DNA of 64,000 nucleotides from Atrichornis clamosus (lineage: Eukaryota > Chordata > Aves > Passeriformes > Menuridae), in the NCBI GenBank assembly GCA_013400975.1, contig WBMZ01003363.1, forward strand, positions 27,705 to 91,704. The letters are read 5' to 3'. Made by a program: the position numbers and the translations under genes. Every line of letters begins with the position of its first letter. Position 1 is the first letter of the stretch. Under the pieces are notes generated by a model that searched no databases, was not told the origin of the DNA, and saw only the letters and a program-made list of their open reading frames with translations. Shown here piece by piece: positions 24,201-37,728 of the stretch.

Positions 24201-27200
24201 GCTATTTCAGAAGGTGAATTGTAGATGAAGGAAAAGAGATGCAGAGGCAGCACTTCTTTTTAGTGGAAGATCTAAATTCAAACAATTCTTATTTGTGAAA
24301 AATGCATTGATATAAAATTTGACTTTTTTATTCTCCGTAATTTTTTTTTGCTATAGATCACATCAAAAGGGAAGACAGTAAGCTTTGGAACTCAAGAGAG
24401 AATTAAGGACTTGGAATATGAACATCTAACTTTTCAGATAACCCAAGAAATGGTTCCTTCAGCACGTCTTATTGTTTACTACATAGTCATGGGAGAAAAA
24501 GCTGCAGAGTTAGTGGCTGATTCAGTCTGGCTGAATGTGGAGCAGAAATGTGGGAATAGCCTTGATGTGAGTAGCAAAATAGGCACTGAAATTTGTGAGC
24601 GTGCATTCGTTTTATGGTCAGATTTTATCTTGGACTTAGACAACACTTCCTTGACTTATGAAAGTGTCTGCCTTCAAATGGATTGATATTGGAACGGTGT
24701 GCTTTCAAAATGACCAATATTTGTTTTCAATTTATAGATTAAGCTGCAGTCAAGCAAAGAGACACTGAAGCCAGCAGAGGTTGTATCACTCACCATGAAA
24801 ACACAATCCAGTTCCTTTGTTGCTTTGTCAGCTATTGACAAGGCAATATATGGAGTCACAGGAACAAGGAAGAGAGCAATGGAAAAGGTGAAGTAGCAAC
24901 CATAAAAGAAAATCAAGTTGCTCTTTGTTTCACGTGCACATTCAATAACTGATACATGTCATGCATTCAGTCAGCCTGAAAATGTACAGAAGAGAATTCA
25001 AGCCAGGATAAAAGTTGTTGGTTTAAATCTACGGTTCAAAATTATAGAAAGAATAAATTTACAAGCTTTTGATTCCCAGTAGAAGTAAATTGTGGTTTTA
25101 AAGGCAGATCTGAACTGTCTCATCAGAATTCCACAGACTTGGCCAAAAATAGGTTGCAGTGTTGGGAGAGCCCCTTGATCAAGGCACCATGGAGACAATG
25201 TTCTCCTTTGGTTTTCCTATAGCCTTTCCAGGTTATATTTTGAAGGCATTCTGGTAGCATGGCTTGTGTTGGTTTTTCCTCAGATAATGCTACATTTGGA
25301 GAAGAGTGACCTTGGGTGTGGGGCTGGAGGAGGACGGAACAACATCGACGTGTTCCGAATGGCTGGGCTTACCTTTCTAACCAATGCCAATGCTGATGAC
25401 TCAAATGAAGCAGGTACCTCCCTTTGGTTCAGGCATGGAATTGTGGGGTTTAGTTTCTGAAATATGCTATTGTCATTCTCAGTTATTATGTTGGAACTCA
25501 AGGGAATGCATATACTAATGATTTTTGACGGAGGAAAACATCTTGTGGATCCATTACTGGAATTGAAATGAAAATACTTTTAGGTAATTAGAATAGTTAA
25601 CAAAACGTTTAATGCATTTGGGATGTGATTTTGTGGAATTATTTTTAAGAGGATGATGCTATTACAAAAAAGTTCATGTTGTTTGTACTTATTTATTCAT
25701 ATTTTGGACAGGTGAACCTTGCAAGGAAGTGTTAAGAACCAAACGGTCTGACTTCAAGGAAAAGATACTCAAAGAAGGTGTTAAAAATATTTTAAATTAT
25801 ATCATTATGAAAAGAAATCACATCCATTAGAAATCAAGAATCTGAGTGTTTGCTTACTAATTTTAATATATGAGAGAGAGATAGAGACTGACAAATATAG
25901 ATGACTGTAGAGAGTACCCAATTTATGAAGTCTTTTAGTATTTAAGTTCACATTGAAAATACAGCATATGTTCAAGATTTGAGCAACCTGGGCTAGTGGA
26001 AGATGTCCCTGCTCATGGCATTGGGTGGAATGAGAATGAGATGATCTTTAAGGTCCCTTCCAACCCAAACCAGTCTATGATTCTGTGGTATTTTCTTTTT
26101 CTGAAGAGACATAACTGAAAACTCAAAATGCTATCCCATGACAGTCTCAGTCACCACATGCCAGACCAAGCCTGTAAGAAGAGCCTTTGACTGATAAATC
26201 CTAAAATATAATACAACTCTTCTTATCTAATTTGTATTTTTAATTCAGAATAGTAATTATTAAGCATGTGTCACTAGCTTTTGAAAACGAACAACTTCAT
26301 GTTCATCCTCAAAACTGTATCTCTACTGAAATCCTGCAAACAAGTCAAGGGAGCATCTGGAAATAAAAACTTCATCTCAAGGAAGCGAATTATTTTAATT
26401 TTATTTCAGTAGCCAAATACCAACATCCAGAAGTTCGGAAATGCTGCATGGCTGGAGTAAAGGCATATCCAGTCTCTGAGACCTGCAGTGATAGAGCTCG
26501 GAGAATTCGGAGTAACCAGAGGTGCGTTTCTGCCTTCAGAGATTGCTGTGAATTTGCCAACAGGCTGCGGGAGGAAGAGCCCAATAAGCTCCTAATACTG
26601 GCCAGAATGCGTAAGTATGAGAGCTCTGGGTGTCCTGTTCCAGCAGAACACAGAGGTGATAGGCTCTGTTAAGCCGTCCCTGCTGCCTGTCAGGGTTATT
26701 CCAGAAAGAACTTTACCAGTCTCCCAAGACTTTAGTTGTATATCCCTAAAGAGGGGAAGGAGATCAGCTCTTTATTCTGTTCAGTTCTCTGTTCTATTCA
26801 CTCACATTCAGAACAAGCAGAACTGCAATTAGAGAATATTGAGAGTAAACTTGAATGCTAAATTTGAATCCTTTGCCCAGCCCCAAACCAGCCAATCTGC
26901 AACATCTCAGGAAATAACAGTGGGAGTGTCAAATTCTTTGTCTTTCATTGTCTCCCTATAATTGCTTATTAACAAGTTAATCTGTCAGGATATTGGACAG
27001 GTATTCACATGTGTAAATGCATGAGGTGGGATTAACACAGATATTTGACTGAAGGTATTCAGATACCTTTTTTCTTGTGTCAGGGTTTTTTTTACTTGCT
27101 TTATTTATGTTCTTCAGATTTTGAGGCTCTCTTGGAACTGGATGAGGCACAAGTTCGTAGCTACTTCCCTGAAAGTTGGTTGTGGGAAGTTCACCAAATT

Positions 27201-30200
27201 TCTTCAAGGTATAACTTTTCTCAAATCAGCTTTATAGAAAGGAAATGCTAAAACTGAGGTAAAATGGATAACATTAGTTGTGCCTGAGATGTGTGCTGAA
27301 ATGGAGTCTTACCCAAACAAATGATTCCTGCCACATTTCCCTCCATGCAGGATATGCTGTGTGGTGCCCAGGTTGTTGAGTTATTTTTTCTTTCACTTCC
27401 CCCTTGCTAAACACCAGGTTCTGTGAAATCAGCTAGAGCCAGGTTTATCCAGACAAAAATCCAGAATCCCTGTTTTCTAACTATGCTCTCAGAGCTTCCC
27501 TGAGTCTGCCTTGGACCCAGGAGTTGCTGTTGATGAGCAGTTCTGTTAACAGATTCTATTGGTAATGGATCAATGTAACAACACTTTTAACACAGGTCAA
27601 AGACTCTGTCTGTCACCTTGCCTGATTCACTGACCACCTGGGAAGTACAAGGTGTTGGCATTTCTGATAAAGGTAGGTACTGCAACCCAGTTAGTTTGGA
27701 GCTAAAGGATCAGGTAGCTTTGTAGAACCTCTCATTGAATTTGGCACCTGTGTTCTAAAATGGTCACTTTCTGGTTGATGGACAGGAAGAGAAAACAAAA
27801 ATGTGTATTTTAGGGAAAGAAAATGACTTCATGTCATGTTATGAATGTCAGTGGCTGGGAAAGCAAAGCCCGGCTTGTGTGTGACGGTGGCTCATAGTAA
27901 GTGAGTAAGAATTAAAAATATTGAGTAACTCTTGGCACAACTTCTCATTGTCCTGCTACTGTAGCTCAGAGACTTGAGATTTTCCAACAGATTTGGTAAT
28001 CCAAGCAGAAAATTTGTTTCTCTCTTTGGGAAGAAGACACCCAAAGAGCCTGGTATGTCAGCAGGGGTGTGAGGAGTAGTAGAGAGCAGTTTGGATCAGG
28101 AAGCAAAAGCCTGGGCACTATTAAAAATCTTGGACAGTTTCAAAGTACACACTGTAAAATGATAAGTCATCACTAAAGTATGTCAAGACCTTTTCAAACT
28201 TGTTTATCAGAAGGGTGGGTAAGACACTCTGCTTTTGTTTTTCATTTCCATAGGTATATGTGTTGCTGCACCATTGGAAATCCAAGTTATGAAAGACATC
28301 TTCCTGAGCATTTACGTTCCTTATTCCGTGGTACGGGGGGAGCAAGTTGAGTTAAAAGGATCAGTTTATAACCATAAAGACTCTGCAATTAAGGTAATTT
28401 GTGTTAATGAGTTCTATGGAAAGATTAACATAATAAACTGAAAGAGCACTTCCCCTTTGAGTATCCAGTATAGACAGATCCTTGGATCAGGTTTCTCCAG
28501 TCCTTAAGCCGGTCTTATGTGTACTACAAAGAGAAAAGTAACATTACAGTCATGGAATGCTCATTTCAGGATTTCGGTGGCTTTAATATTTCTCTGGTCT
28601 CAAACCTGCCATGGAAGTGAAACATTAAAATCTTTCCACATTTCAGTTCTGTGTGAAAATAGCAGCTGGAAATGGAATCTGTACTTTTGGAGATTCTGCA
28701 AGTACTGGATCGAGGATACAGAACTGTAAATTTAAGAACCTGGATGGTGGTTCTTCCTCACCAGTTACATTCCGGATACTCCCATTGGAATTAGGTCTCC
28801 ACACTGTCAATTTTACATTGCTGACACCCAGGAACAGTGAAATTGTGGTTAAAACTTTACGTGTCGTGGTAAGAAAAAAAACCTAAATGCTTTTAGCATT
28901 TTTGAATTTCAAATTGGGTTCAAGTCAATATGTAAATTTTGCTTTATTGTAATATTTTCATGTGATGTCCTTGAATTCACTGAGGTGTATGCAGTAGAAA
29001 AATGAATGACTGGGTATTTGAGCATACACATTTTTAAACCTTGATTATAAGAACTGTCAGAAAGATTATATGTATAAATAGATAGCTTATAACTTCATAA
29101 GCAAGAAGAATACTTTATTCTAGGTTATTTGGTTTGGATTTTCACTGAAAGACTCTTTGGTAATTTTTTCCTTTCCTAAGCTTTTATTTAAATCTTTTGT
29201 TAAATTTTCTCAAGAGTTGTGGGAGATAGAACACTAACTTAAATTCATGTGGAACTGCTGTACAAAAGTTAAGTCAAATTCAACTACAGCAAGAGAAGTA
29301 GAAGGCAAAAATACTGTGGTTTTAACCTGTAGTTTCAGCTGATATATTTGATTAAATAAAAGTGTTTCCATTTTCTGCCTCTTTCCTCATAATGATTTCA
29401 GCCAGAAGGCATAAAGAAAGAGTTTCATGCAGGTTTCACTTTGGATCCACAGGGTGTTTATGGTAAGAGAATTGATCATGTGTCATTGTAGTATTCTTTT
29501 ATATTCTTGATTTGTGGTAATCAAGTTTTTCATAATGTGAAAAAATTGGAATTTCTCCTTCCTGATATACTGTAAATATGTCCTTTCACAAGGATTTCCT
29601 GTCCTTGTCATAAGGAAACTTGGATTAATACTTGGATTAATTTCTTAAAGGAACCTTTATATGTATCTTTTAGAGTGATATGATAGTAAGCTTTCCTCAG
29701 CAGGTTCTTTATTAATAGCAATGGAATATGTTCTCATTTAACCAGAGAAACCACAAAGTTTAGGTCCAGATCAGATTCTTTTTTTTGTAACAAAAAAGGC
29801 AAAAGAAAGATAAAGAGTTTGCACCTCTTCTTTTTCAAAGATTGATGTTTTTTCATGTGCATTTGGGATTATTTCTGGTTTTCAGCGTTTGTTGCTGCCT
29901 TCTCAGATAGTTGCAATCTTAAATCTGGGTCTATTACAGTTGAATCATCTGCTGATTTAGATTGTGCAGTATGATATATATATATAAATTTTCATTTATA
30001 GGTTCAATCAAGAGACGACAAGAATTTCGATACAAAGTCCCACTAAATCTGGTCCCTAAAACACAAATTGATAGAAGTGTCAGTGTAAAAGGTAAATTGA
30101 AGCTTTTAGTGCACTGCATATGTCCTTTCTATAAATATGTCCTTTTTCTCCTATTTTGTATTAATTCATCTAATTTATTCCTAGGTTCTGTTTCTTTTGA

Positions 30201-33200
30201 CAAAAGGCTTTGCAAGTCACCTTCTTGTGCAGAAATTTAAGTACTTCATAAAGAATGGTTTCTTATAAGTGTCAGTCAGCTTCTGCCCCTGCGTTTGCTT
30301 TCATGATCTCTTATTTAATGAATTTTGGGGGTTTTTCTTTCCACAGGACATCTTATGGGTGAAGTGATTGCCACAGTCCTGAGCCCCAGTGGCCTGCAGA
30401 TGCTGACAAACCTGCCCAAGGGCAGTGCAGAGGCTGAGCTCGTGAGCATTGCCCCAGTATTTTACGTGTTTCGCTACCTGGAGGAGTCCAACAATTGGCA
30501 TTTACTGGGCCCTGAGACCTTGACTTCAAGAACTCAGATGAGGAGGAAGATGAAAGCAGGTAGAAAAATCTACTGCTTCTCTTGCTTCAGAGTTGTAGAG
30601 GTGCATAAACTCAGCTGAGTGAGAAAGATGATACCTCTGAGGGAGCAAATATAATCCTCAAAGCTTATTTTGTGCCTAATGTATCCCTTAGGAATTGTGA
30701 GCATCTTGTCCTTCAGGAATGCTGACTGCTCCTACAGCATGTGGAAGAATGGACAAGCTAGCACATGGTGAGTGGAAAGGGGTTTTTGTTTGAAATAGAG
30801 GAAAAAGGCTTATTTCACTCATTTGCTTTCATATTTTTAGTAAGCACAGATATGAGCATGATGGTAGATTTAAGCAGTACCTAACAACTGAATAATATCT
30901 TTTGATTTCTTGCTTTCACTTGACAAACCTTTTGTTCCTGTCCATAATTCACACCATGACAACCAAGATGGGTTTGGGATATAATGAGTTCATGCCCTGA
31001 AACATGGAAATTGATCCTAGTTTAAATTATTTTGGCAATTACTGCCCATTTGTTAAGTTAAATTTAAAATTAATGTTCATATTTCTTTGAATTGTGGGAG
31101 TGTGTAGGATACAGAATCCTACACATGGTGCAAATTTGTGTCTGCCCTGTGGCAATGTGGGAGTACCTGCCAATCTAAACAAAGAGGATCTGTTTGGTTT
31201 TCTTGGCAGGTTGACAGCTTTTGCTTTGAGGATTCTTGGACAAGTTTATCAATATATTGATCTTGATCACATTTCTGTCTGTGATTCTCTTCTGTGGCTG
31301 ATTGATAACTGTCAAATGCCAGATGGGTCATTCAATGAATTTTCAAACTACCAACCAGTGAAACTACAGGTATGAAACCCAAGCATTTTCTTCTGTGCTT
31401 CTACAGTAAAAGCTGAAGTCACCAGTAAATAAAATGTTTTAGCAATGCAAGATATTTTAGGCTGAATTTCACCAAAACACCCCTTCAAGGCAATTTTCCT
31501 TTGTTACTTTATTCTAAATTCATTTAAAACATGGCACAATCTCGCAAATCTTTCTGTTATCCTACAGGAAGCAGCTGCTTGCCACTTCTTAACATTTAGG
31601 AAAAAATTATTTAGGTTCATTTTACGATATAGTAGTCCTGACTTGTCAATAACTTTATGTTGGTCTCTTTTTAAAAAATAAGTTACTACCTTCCGAAGAG
31701 TCAATGTATTTTCAGGTTAAACTCAACTGATATTTCTCATAGGAATTTCTGTTTGCTTCCACGCCTAAACTGTGAAATGTTCTATTTCTTTAAATCAACT
31801 TTAATTTCTATTTAATTATCTTTATTGTTTTATTTTTGTAGGGTACATTGCCTAGAGAAGCTAAAGAAAAATCTTTGTATCTCACAGCATTTTCTATTAT
31901 TGGAATTGACAAGTCAATTAAAATATGTCCTACTCAGGTAAATCTTATTTTTATTTCTGCCCAGCTGGCATATTCTGGGGTTCTAATTCCTTCCACTGTC
32001 TTTAACATTTGTTTAAAGAAATCAAGAGATTCTTTTTTCAGTTTCAAGGATTTATTTGCTCTGTTAGTCTTTCAAAATCAGCAAAAGAACACCAGGGAAA
32101 TTCTGGATCACTTTATTATAAGATGTATTGTAGATGTTTTATAACCATATTGTTTAGATAGAGCAGATGTGTTTCTTTAAAGGCCCGTCTGGTAGGTGTG
32201 AGGCGTAACCTGTCCATCTTTCCAGAAAATCCACGATGCCAAGAGTAAAGCAGGGGATTATTTGATGAAGAACATGCAGTTTGCCCAGAGCCCCTTCACC
32301 ATGGCCATCATTTCATACGCTCTGGCTCTGGTGGACCTGAACCACCACTCGGCAAGGGCGGCCTTCTCGGCGCTGAAGAAGGAGGCCTTTGTCGTAGGTA
32401 TTGCTCAGTTCTCACTGTTCATGACCAGCTCTGTCTCCATATACATCAGCTGCTTTTCATCAGGTCTGGTTCTCATCACTTTATACTCTCAACATCAGAT
32501 TTTTAGCATAAGCCAAGTGCATTTTCATCCCCCGTTAGATGCAGAGTGAGTTCCTCCTGGTCTCCTTGCCCTGACTGGGGCAAGGACTTCACCCTGTGTG
32601 GCAGAGCTGCTGCTGTGATTCCACCTGAGGCCTTTTGTCCTTCTGCAGGTGACCCTCCCATCTATCGCTTTTGGAAAGATGCTTTCAAAACACGAGAGCA
32701 GCAAAGCCCCAGCTCTGTTACTGCACAAATGGTCGAAACCACAGCCTATGCCTTGCTCACTACTTTGCTCAGAGGAGATGAAAACTATGCCAAGCCAATC
32801 ATCAAATGGCTCTCTGAAGAACAAAGACATGGGGGAGGATTCTATTCAACACAGGTGGGCTCTTAGATATTTTGTCCTTATTCTTCAAGTACCAAAATCT
32901 GAGACATTTTGCCCCATCCCAAGGCCAGGTTGGATGGAGCTGAGCAACCTGGGCTGGTGGAAGGTGTCCCTGCCCACGGCAGGGATGGAATGAGATGGGC
33001 TTTAAGATCCCTTCCAACCCAAACCATTCAATTGTTCTATGATAGAAACATTTTAAGAGGATAACATTAAATGGCCACACTGACAACTTCAGAGTCCTGT
33101 GCATGGGATTAGTATCCAGTGACTCCATTGCCATGATATTCTTGGTCTCTGGGAAATCTGACTTCTTTCCATGAAGTTGTTATAAACAGAAATTTTATAA

Positions 33201-36200
33201 ATAGAATTTCTGGAGTTAATTCTCTCTAATTGATTTCTGACAGGACACTATTAATGCCCTTGAGGCTTTGACTGAATATTCCCTTCTTGTCAAAAGGCTG
33301 AATTTAGACATGGATGTTAAAGTATCATACAAAAACAATGGAGCCTTAAACTTATTTAAACTGACAGAAGACAATTTCGTGGGAAGAACTATGACAGTGA
33401 GTGAATAATATTGCTTTAAAAAAGGGAAACCAGAATTCTTAGTATCTTGGTAAATAATTATTTGAGCTTTGAAATAGCTTCTAAAGTAGCTTTTTCTTAT
33501 AACAGACTGGTATTAATTCGGTATAGAAAATATTTAAGAACTTTGTTTATCTGCTATATTTAATGTATTTGAATATTCAATTAAATTTAATATTTCTGCT
33601 TGTTCAGATAAAGGTTTTTTTGCAGAATCTGTTCTGTATTTGAAATGTAAACAAGACAAGCAGATAATCTGACCTGGATTGTTGCTAATTGCTGCTAATC
33701 TTTATTATTAATGTGTAATTTATTGTTTATCACCAACCCTTCAGGCACCTTTACAAGATGACATCTATGTAAGCACTGGCAGCAGCACTGGCATAGCTAC
33801 AGTAAATGTAAGTAGGAACCAGGGTTTTTAAATGGAATTTCTGTTTTCTTAATATGATGTTTTGCTCAAGAATTCCCCACTTCTTTCTGTGCTGATAATT
33901 TATTTGCTCTGCTTTGCTGATGTGTTTATATTTACCAATAAAACAGACTTGTTTATATTCCGCACAGTATGAGTTTTTACAGTTTTATGCCAGTGTTGAG
34001 GATTTTTTAATGCTGCTTGTGTTTTGTCTGGTTTGTCTGTACGTGTGCAGGTGAGGACAGTGTATAACACAATTGGTACTTCTGAAGAGTCATGTAACTT
34101 TGAACTGAAGATTGTTCCAAAGAGAGATGATGGTAAAGGGTTAATATAATTTTAAATGTCACTACTCAGGTCAGTGCAAGGGAGGGAGGGAAAGAAAATC
34201 CTTGCTTTTCTTATGAGTGTTTCTTATTAAGAATGAAATAAGTGCTACCACTTTCTAAATGTAAAACTGGAAAAGAAGTTGCTAAAAGCCTTTTTAGCCC
34301 TGTTTGAAACTATTGTCTTTTTGTGAATAGAATTAATATTTAATTTATTTCTGTTAGGTGCATTTTTAGTCATTTATGGAAGAGTTTTTACAGTTGGGGG
34401 AGTGAGAAGAAAGAAATATGGTGGGAAGTGGGATGGTGACAGTGAATTCTACAAGGTACTGAACATACTAGTCCAGCAGGGTATAGAACCACATTCTGAA
34501 CTTTAGCCATGCTATAATTTTAATATAAACACAAAATAAACTGCATTAAACATGAAAGCTGTCATTTCACCTGAATTGCAAAAGAGAGAAGTGTTACTTG
34601 TTTGTGGCTAGACAATGACTTCCTATAAAAATAGCCACCAAAACAATTGGAAGAGTTACCTTCCAATCATGAAGATGCCTTGTGAGAATTTTGAGTTGCT
34701 GCTTCTGAGGAGTTATAAAATGACTTCTTTGACTCTACTTGATACAAACAGGTCGCATAAAAGAAGATGGGGAGCCCCTGGGGCGCCTGGAGGCTTGTGC
34801 AAAGTAAGTGCAGCTGAGGGGGTTGGTTGGTAATAATTGCACCAGGTCTCCTGATCTTGTCTTTCTGTTTCTTCACTTTTATGTGTGTGTTTAAACAGAA
34901 TCAGAGCCAAAGGTCATGATATCTGTGGGAAGGAGCCTTCAATTTATGTATGAGTTCTCCTGGAACATAAGTACTAAGAAAAGCTTCTTTGTGCGTGATA
35001 TTGGCACAAATCTGAAATGATTCATCTGGACTATTTTGCTTCATTATGAGTTGATAGTGGCCTAAATGTTGACAGAGTTTTTCTTAAGTTTTGAACCACA
35101 TTCAAAGGTTTCTTTTTCATTTCAGTTATAGTTAACCAGTATTGGCTTGAATCTATTTTAGGTACAGGCCCAGCGCGAGGGAGCCCCAGTCGGGGTCTGC
35201 TCATGCTGTGATGGACATAGGGCTGGTCAGTGGGTTGGAAGCCAATCCAGAGGATTTATCTACTGCAAGTATTCAAGAATGGTTTTTCCCCTAGTGATTT
35301 TTTTTGACAGAGCTGTAATATTTAGTGTTCATCTTTTTCTGTGCCCTGCAGCTTGCAAGTGGAGTTGATCAATTGATAGCAGATTATGAGATAAAAGATG
35401 GGCATGTTCTCCTGCAGATAGATTCTGTATGTTACCCTTTTCTTAACTGTAAGCACTACTTTTACTCTTTGGAATAATTTTGTTTTCTTTAGAGCTTCTT
35501 AATTCATGTGTCTTTCAAACAGGTGCCAGCTGATAAGTTTCTCTGTGTTGGGTTCCGAATAAGTGAGCTTTTCCGGGTTGGAATGCTAAATCCCGCCTCC
35601 TTCACTGTGTATGAATATCATGCACCAGGTATGTGCTCCAGGTCTTCACATCCTTGTTCGCCTTTTAACTGTATTCCTGCTGAAAGACTACATTTGTCCT
35701 TCTTTAATAGCTTTTTAATCCATGTTGTTTTAAACTGAGGTAACTTTTGACTCGCAAAATTTCAGTGTTGACTTCTTAGACTTTGATTTTCTATATGTAT
35801 TTATTATTTCTTTCTGGATCTTCTAGACAAAAGGTGCACTATACTTTATAACCCCTATGGAAATGAAAAACTTGTGAGATTGTGTGAAGGAGATGAATGC
35901 AAATGCATGGAAGGTAAACTTTATTTTAAGATGTTTTTTCTTTTCACTTGGTGGGAAAATGCAGTGTAGTACTTTGAACGAAACTGCAAACTAAACTGAA
36001 ACTAAACATAAAGAAAAAAATCCTTGTAAGAACTCAGCTGTTTCCTCTCAAAATTTTACATTTAAAAAAACCCAAGTGTGCAGTGTGATCATGGAAGTCT
36101 GGCTGGATTAAGTCAGGTGAAAGAGGGCGTTATTTTGTTTTTTAAATATTCATTGTTACAGCACGCTGTCCCGTACTAATGGTATTGCTCAATTAATTAT

Positions 36201-37708
36201 CCCAGACAGGTGGAGATCCATGTTTTATTCGAGGACACGTGCTGTCATTCTCTTACCACTCCTTTTTCCTTTCTCCATGTAGCTGAGTGTGGTAAAGCCC
36301 AGGAGAGGCTCGATCGGTCGATAACAGCTGAGAGCAGGAGACAGGCTGCCTGCCAGAGGGACATTGCTTATGGTAATGGTGGATTGTCACTGCCTGGCTC
36401 ACCTGCTCTGAAATGTTTGTTTGCTCTGGTTACTGCTGCTGCAAAACATTGTGTCCAAATTAGATCTGCAGCGATTAAAAATTCAGTGTGATTGACAGAG
36501 GCATAGTGTAAATTCTACCCACAGCTTCCGTCAGATTAGGTGTGGGTAGAACTTGGCACTGTTTCCTGCCCCTACAGCCATTGTATTCCCAGAAATTAGT
36601 ACTGTAAAGGGGCATGATACTCTCCTTCTGAGCATCTGTAAGACATTTAGGAAGCATTGCAGGAACAAGGAATAACAAGATCCTGGTTTGTGTCGTTCTG
36701 CAGTTTATAAGGTGAACATCTTATCTCGCAGTGAAGAAGGGTTTTTTGTAAAGTATTCTGCAACTCTTCTGGATCTCTATAAGAGAGGTGAGTGTCCTGT
36801 TCCATGTTTCTGCTTCTGGGAGAAAGGATACTGGAATGTTCTTGAGCACTCACTGTCTTACCTGTGGCTCATAGGTCCTGTGGAACTGAAGCTGATATTC
36901 GCTCCTTTTTTCTCTGAGTTTAAGCATCCAATATATCCTTAAAATTGCTATAACATAAAATTATTTAATGTGCACAAGGCTTATTGCCATTCAGATTTAA
37001 TTGAAAGATCTTTTACAAGAAACATGTTTTATATCATCAAATTTTCCTGTTATAGAATTAGTGGCAAAGAGATCCCTTGGCTGTGCAGTACTGTAGAACA
37101 TTTTAGTGTTTTCTATCTAATATATGAGTTACTGGAAATTCTCTTTGTCCAATTCTTGATTTTTTTCTAACTTCAGGACAGGCTTTTGCTCAAAAGAATA
37201 ATGAAATAACCTTTGTTAAAAAGAAGACCTGTACAGATGTTGAACTGAGCCCAGGAGAGCAGTATTTGATCATGGGAAAAGAAGCCTTAAAGATAAGCGT
37301 TGGTTACAATTTCAAGTAAGTCATTTGCCACCAGAATATGCTGAGATTTAATCTTCAAATGTGATGTGTTTGTATGTAATAATTCTCGTGTGATATAGAA
37401 TTGATTTCATTTTTAAAGTATCACTTCAACCAAGTTACACAATGTGTTATCAGACGTGTACACTTAAAACAGGATTATGAACATAAAGCAAGCAATTTCA
37501 TATTGTAATTTTTTTCCTGTTTGAAATTTTCCTTCCCAAATCTTAGCAGCAAATGATTATTTCTTGTTGTCTTCTTAGATTCCAGTACCCTTTGGACTCC
37601 AGCACTTGGATTGAGTGGTGGCCTTCAAATACAGCCTGTACATTTTGTCGGGAGTTTCTGAACACAATGGATGATTTTGCTGAAGATCTCATCATCAGTG
37701 GCTGTTGA
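18220..37708 (+). CDS. C5: Complement component C5, complete, 41 coding exons
   Basis: Secreted precursor of C5a and C5b. Exons: 18220-18284, 18541-18733, 19330-19492, 19811-19881, 20466-20557, 21184-21266, 21432-21522, 21838-21943, 22585-22711, 23016-23131, 23342-23542, 23737-23940, 24357-24566, 24738-24887, 25284-25413, 25712-25777, 26410-26610, 27118-27208, 27596-27672, 28254-28393, 28647-28868, 29402-29462, 30002-30091, 30347-30559, 30692-30767, 31210-31369, 31842-31937, 32226-32397, 32649-32854, 33244-33396, 33745-33807, 34051-34132, 34752-34803, 35162-35264, 35352-35426, 35523-35628, 35827-35913, 36283-36372, 36704-36787, 37177-37315, 37579-37708. They sum to 5037 bases (1678 residues plus TGA); human C5 has 1676 residues and 41 exons. 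All phases agree. Landmarks such as [42 protein letters not shown] and PYSVVRGEQ are conserved. All introns are GT-AG except the one after exon 34. No disruption was found. Confidence 0.97.
18541..25746 (+). other. C5: C5 beta chain (macroglobulin domains)
   Basis: Exons 2-16 up to the four basic residues at 25735-25746 encode the beta chain, about residues 19-679, which in the family comprises macroglobulin domains MG1 to MG6 and a linker. Strongly conserved blocks are [45 protein letters not shown] and [12 protein letters not shown]. The chain ends in RTKR, a furin-type motif. Human C5 has RPRR there, which is excised during maturation. Confidence 0.9.
25747..26606 (+). other. C5: C5a anaphylatoxin segment (two exons)
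   Basis: Coding parts are 25747-25777 and 26410-26606, predicted residues 680-755 (76 residues; human C5a has 74). It begins SDFKEK directly after RTKR. The anaphylatoxin six-cysteine pattern is complete: a CC pair, two single cysteines, a second CC pair. It ends LLILAR, the arginine being the expected C5-convertase cleavage point and carboxypeptidase N target. No N-glycosylation sequon (N-X-S/T) is present; human C5a has one near its C-terminus. The peptide is released during complement activation and acts on C5a receptors. Confidence 0.93.
25982..26092 (+). mobile_element. CR1 LINE 3' end
   Basis: A truncated CR1 tail in C5 intron 16. It carries GCAACCTGGGCTAGTGGAAG, then the CCTTCCAACCCAAACC motif and the terminal TCTATGATTCTGTG, which is the usual CR1 end in birds. 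Confidence 0.85.
26607..37708 (+). other. C5: C5 alpha' chain (C5b part): MG, CUB, TED, MG8, C345C
   Basis: Exons from the end of 17 to 41 encode the rest of the alpha chain. In the thioester-like domain, exon 24 reads [10 protein letters not shown] near residues 1006-1015. C3 and C4 have a reactive Cys-Gln thioester at this place, so its absence is the hallmark of C5. The helical-barrel motifs [23 protein letters not shown] and [18 protein letters not shown] are conserved. The C-terminal cysteine-rich C345C (netrin-like) domain spans exons 38-41 and ends in SGC before the TGA, as human ends in NGC. Confidence 0.92.
32921..33043 (+). mobile_element. CR1 LINE 3' end
   Basis: A truncated CR1 tail in C5 intron 29. 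It begins AAGGCCAGGTTGGATGGAGC, continues GCAACCTGGGCTGGTGGAAG and ends with CCTTCCAACCCAAACCATTC followed by TTCTATGATAG. Confidence 0.88.
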
Positions 37709-37728
37709 TTTATTTGGACAGTTTTAAA

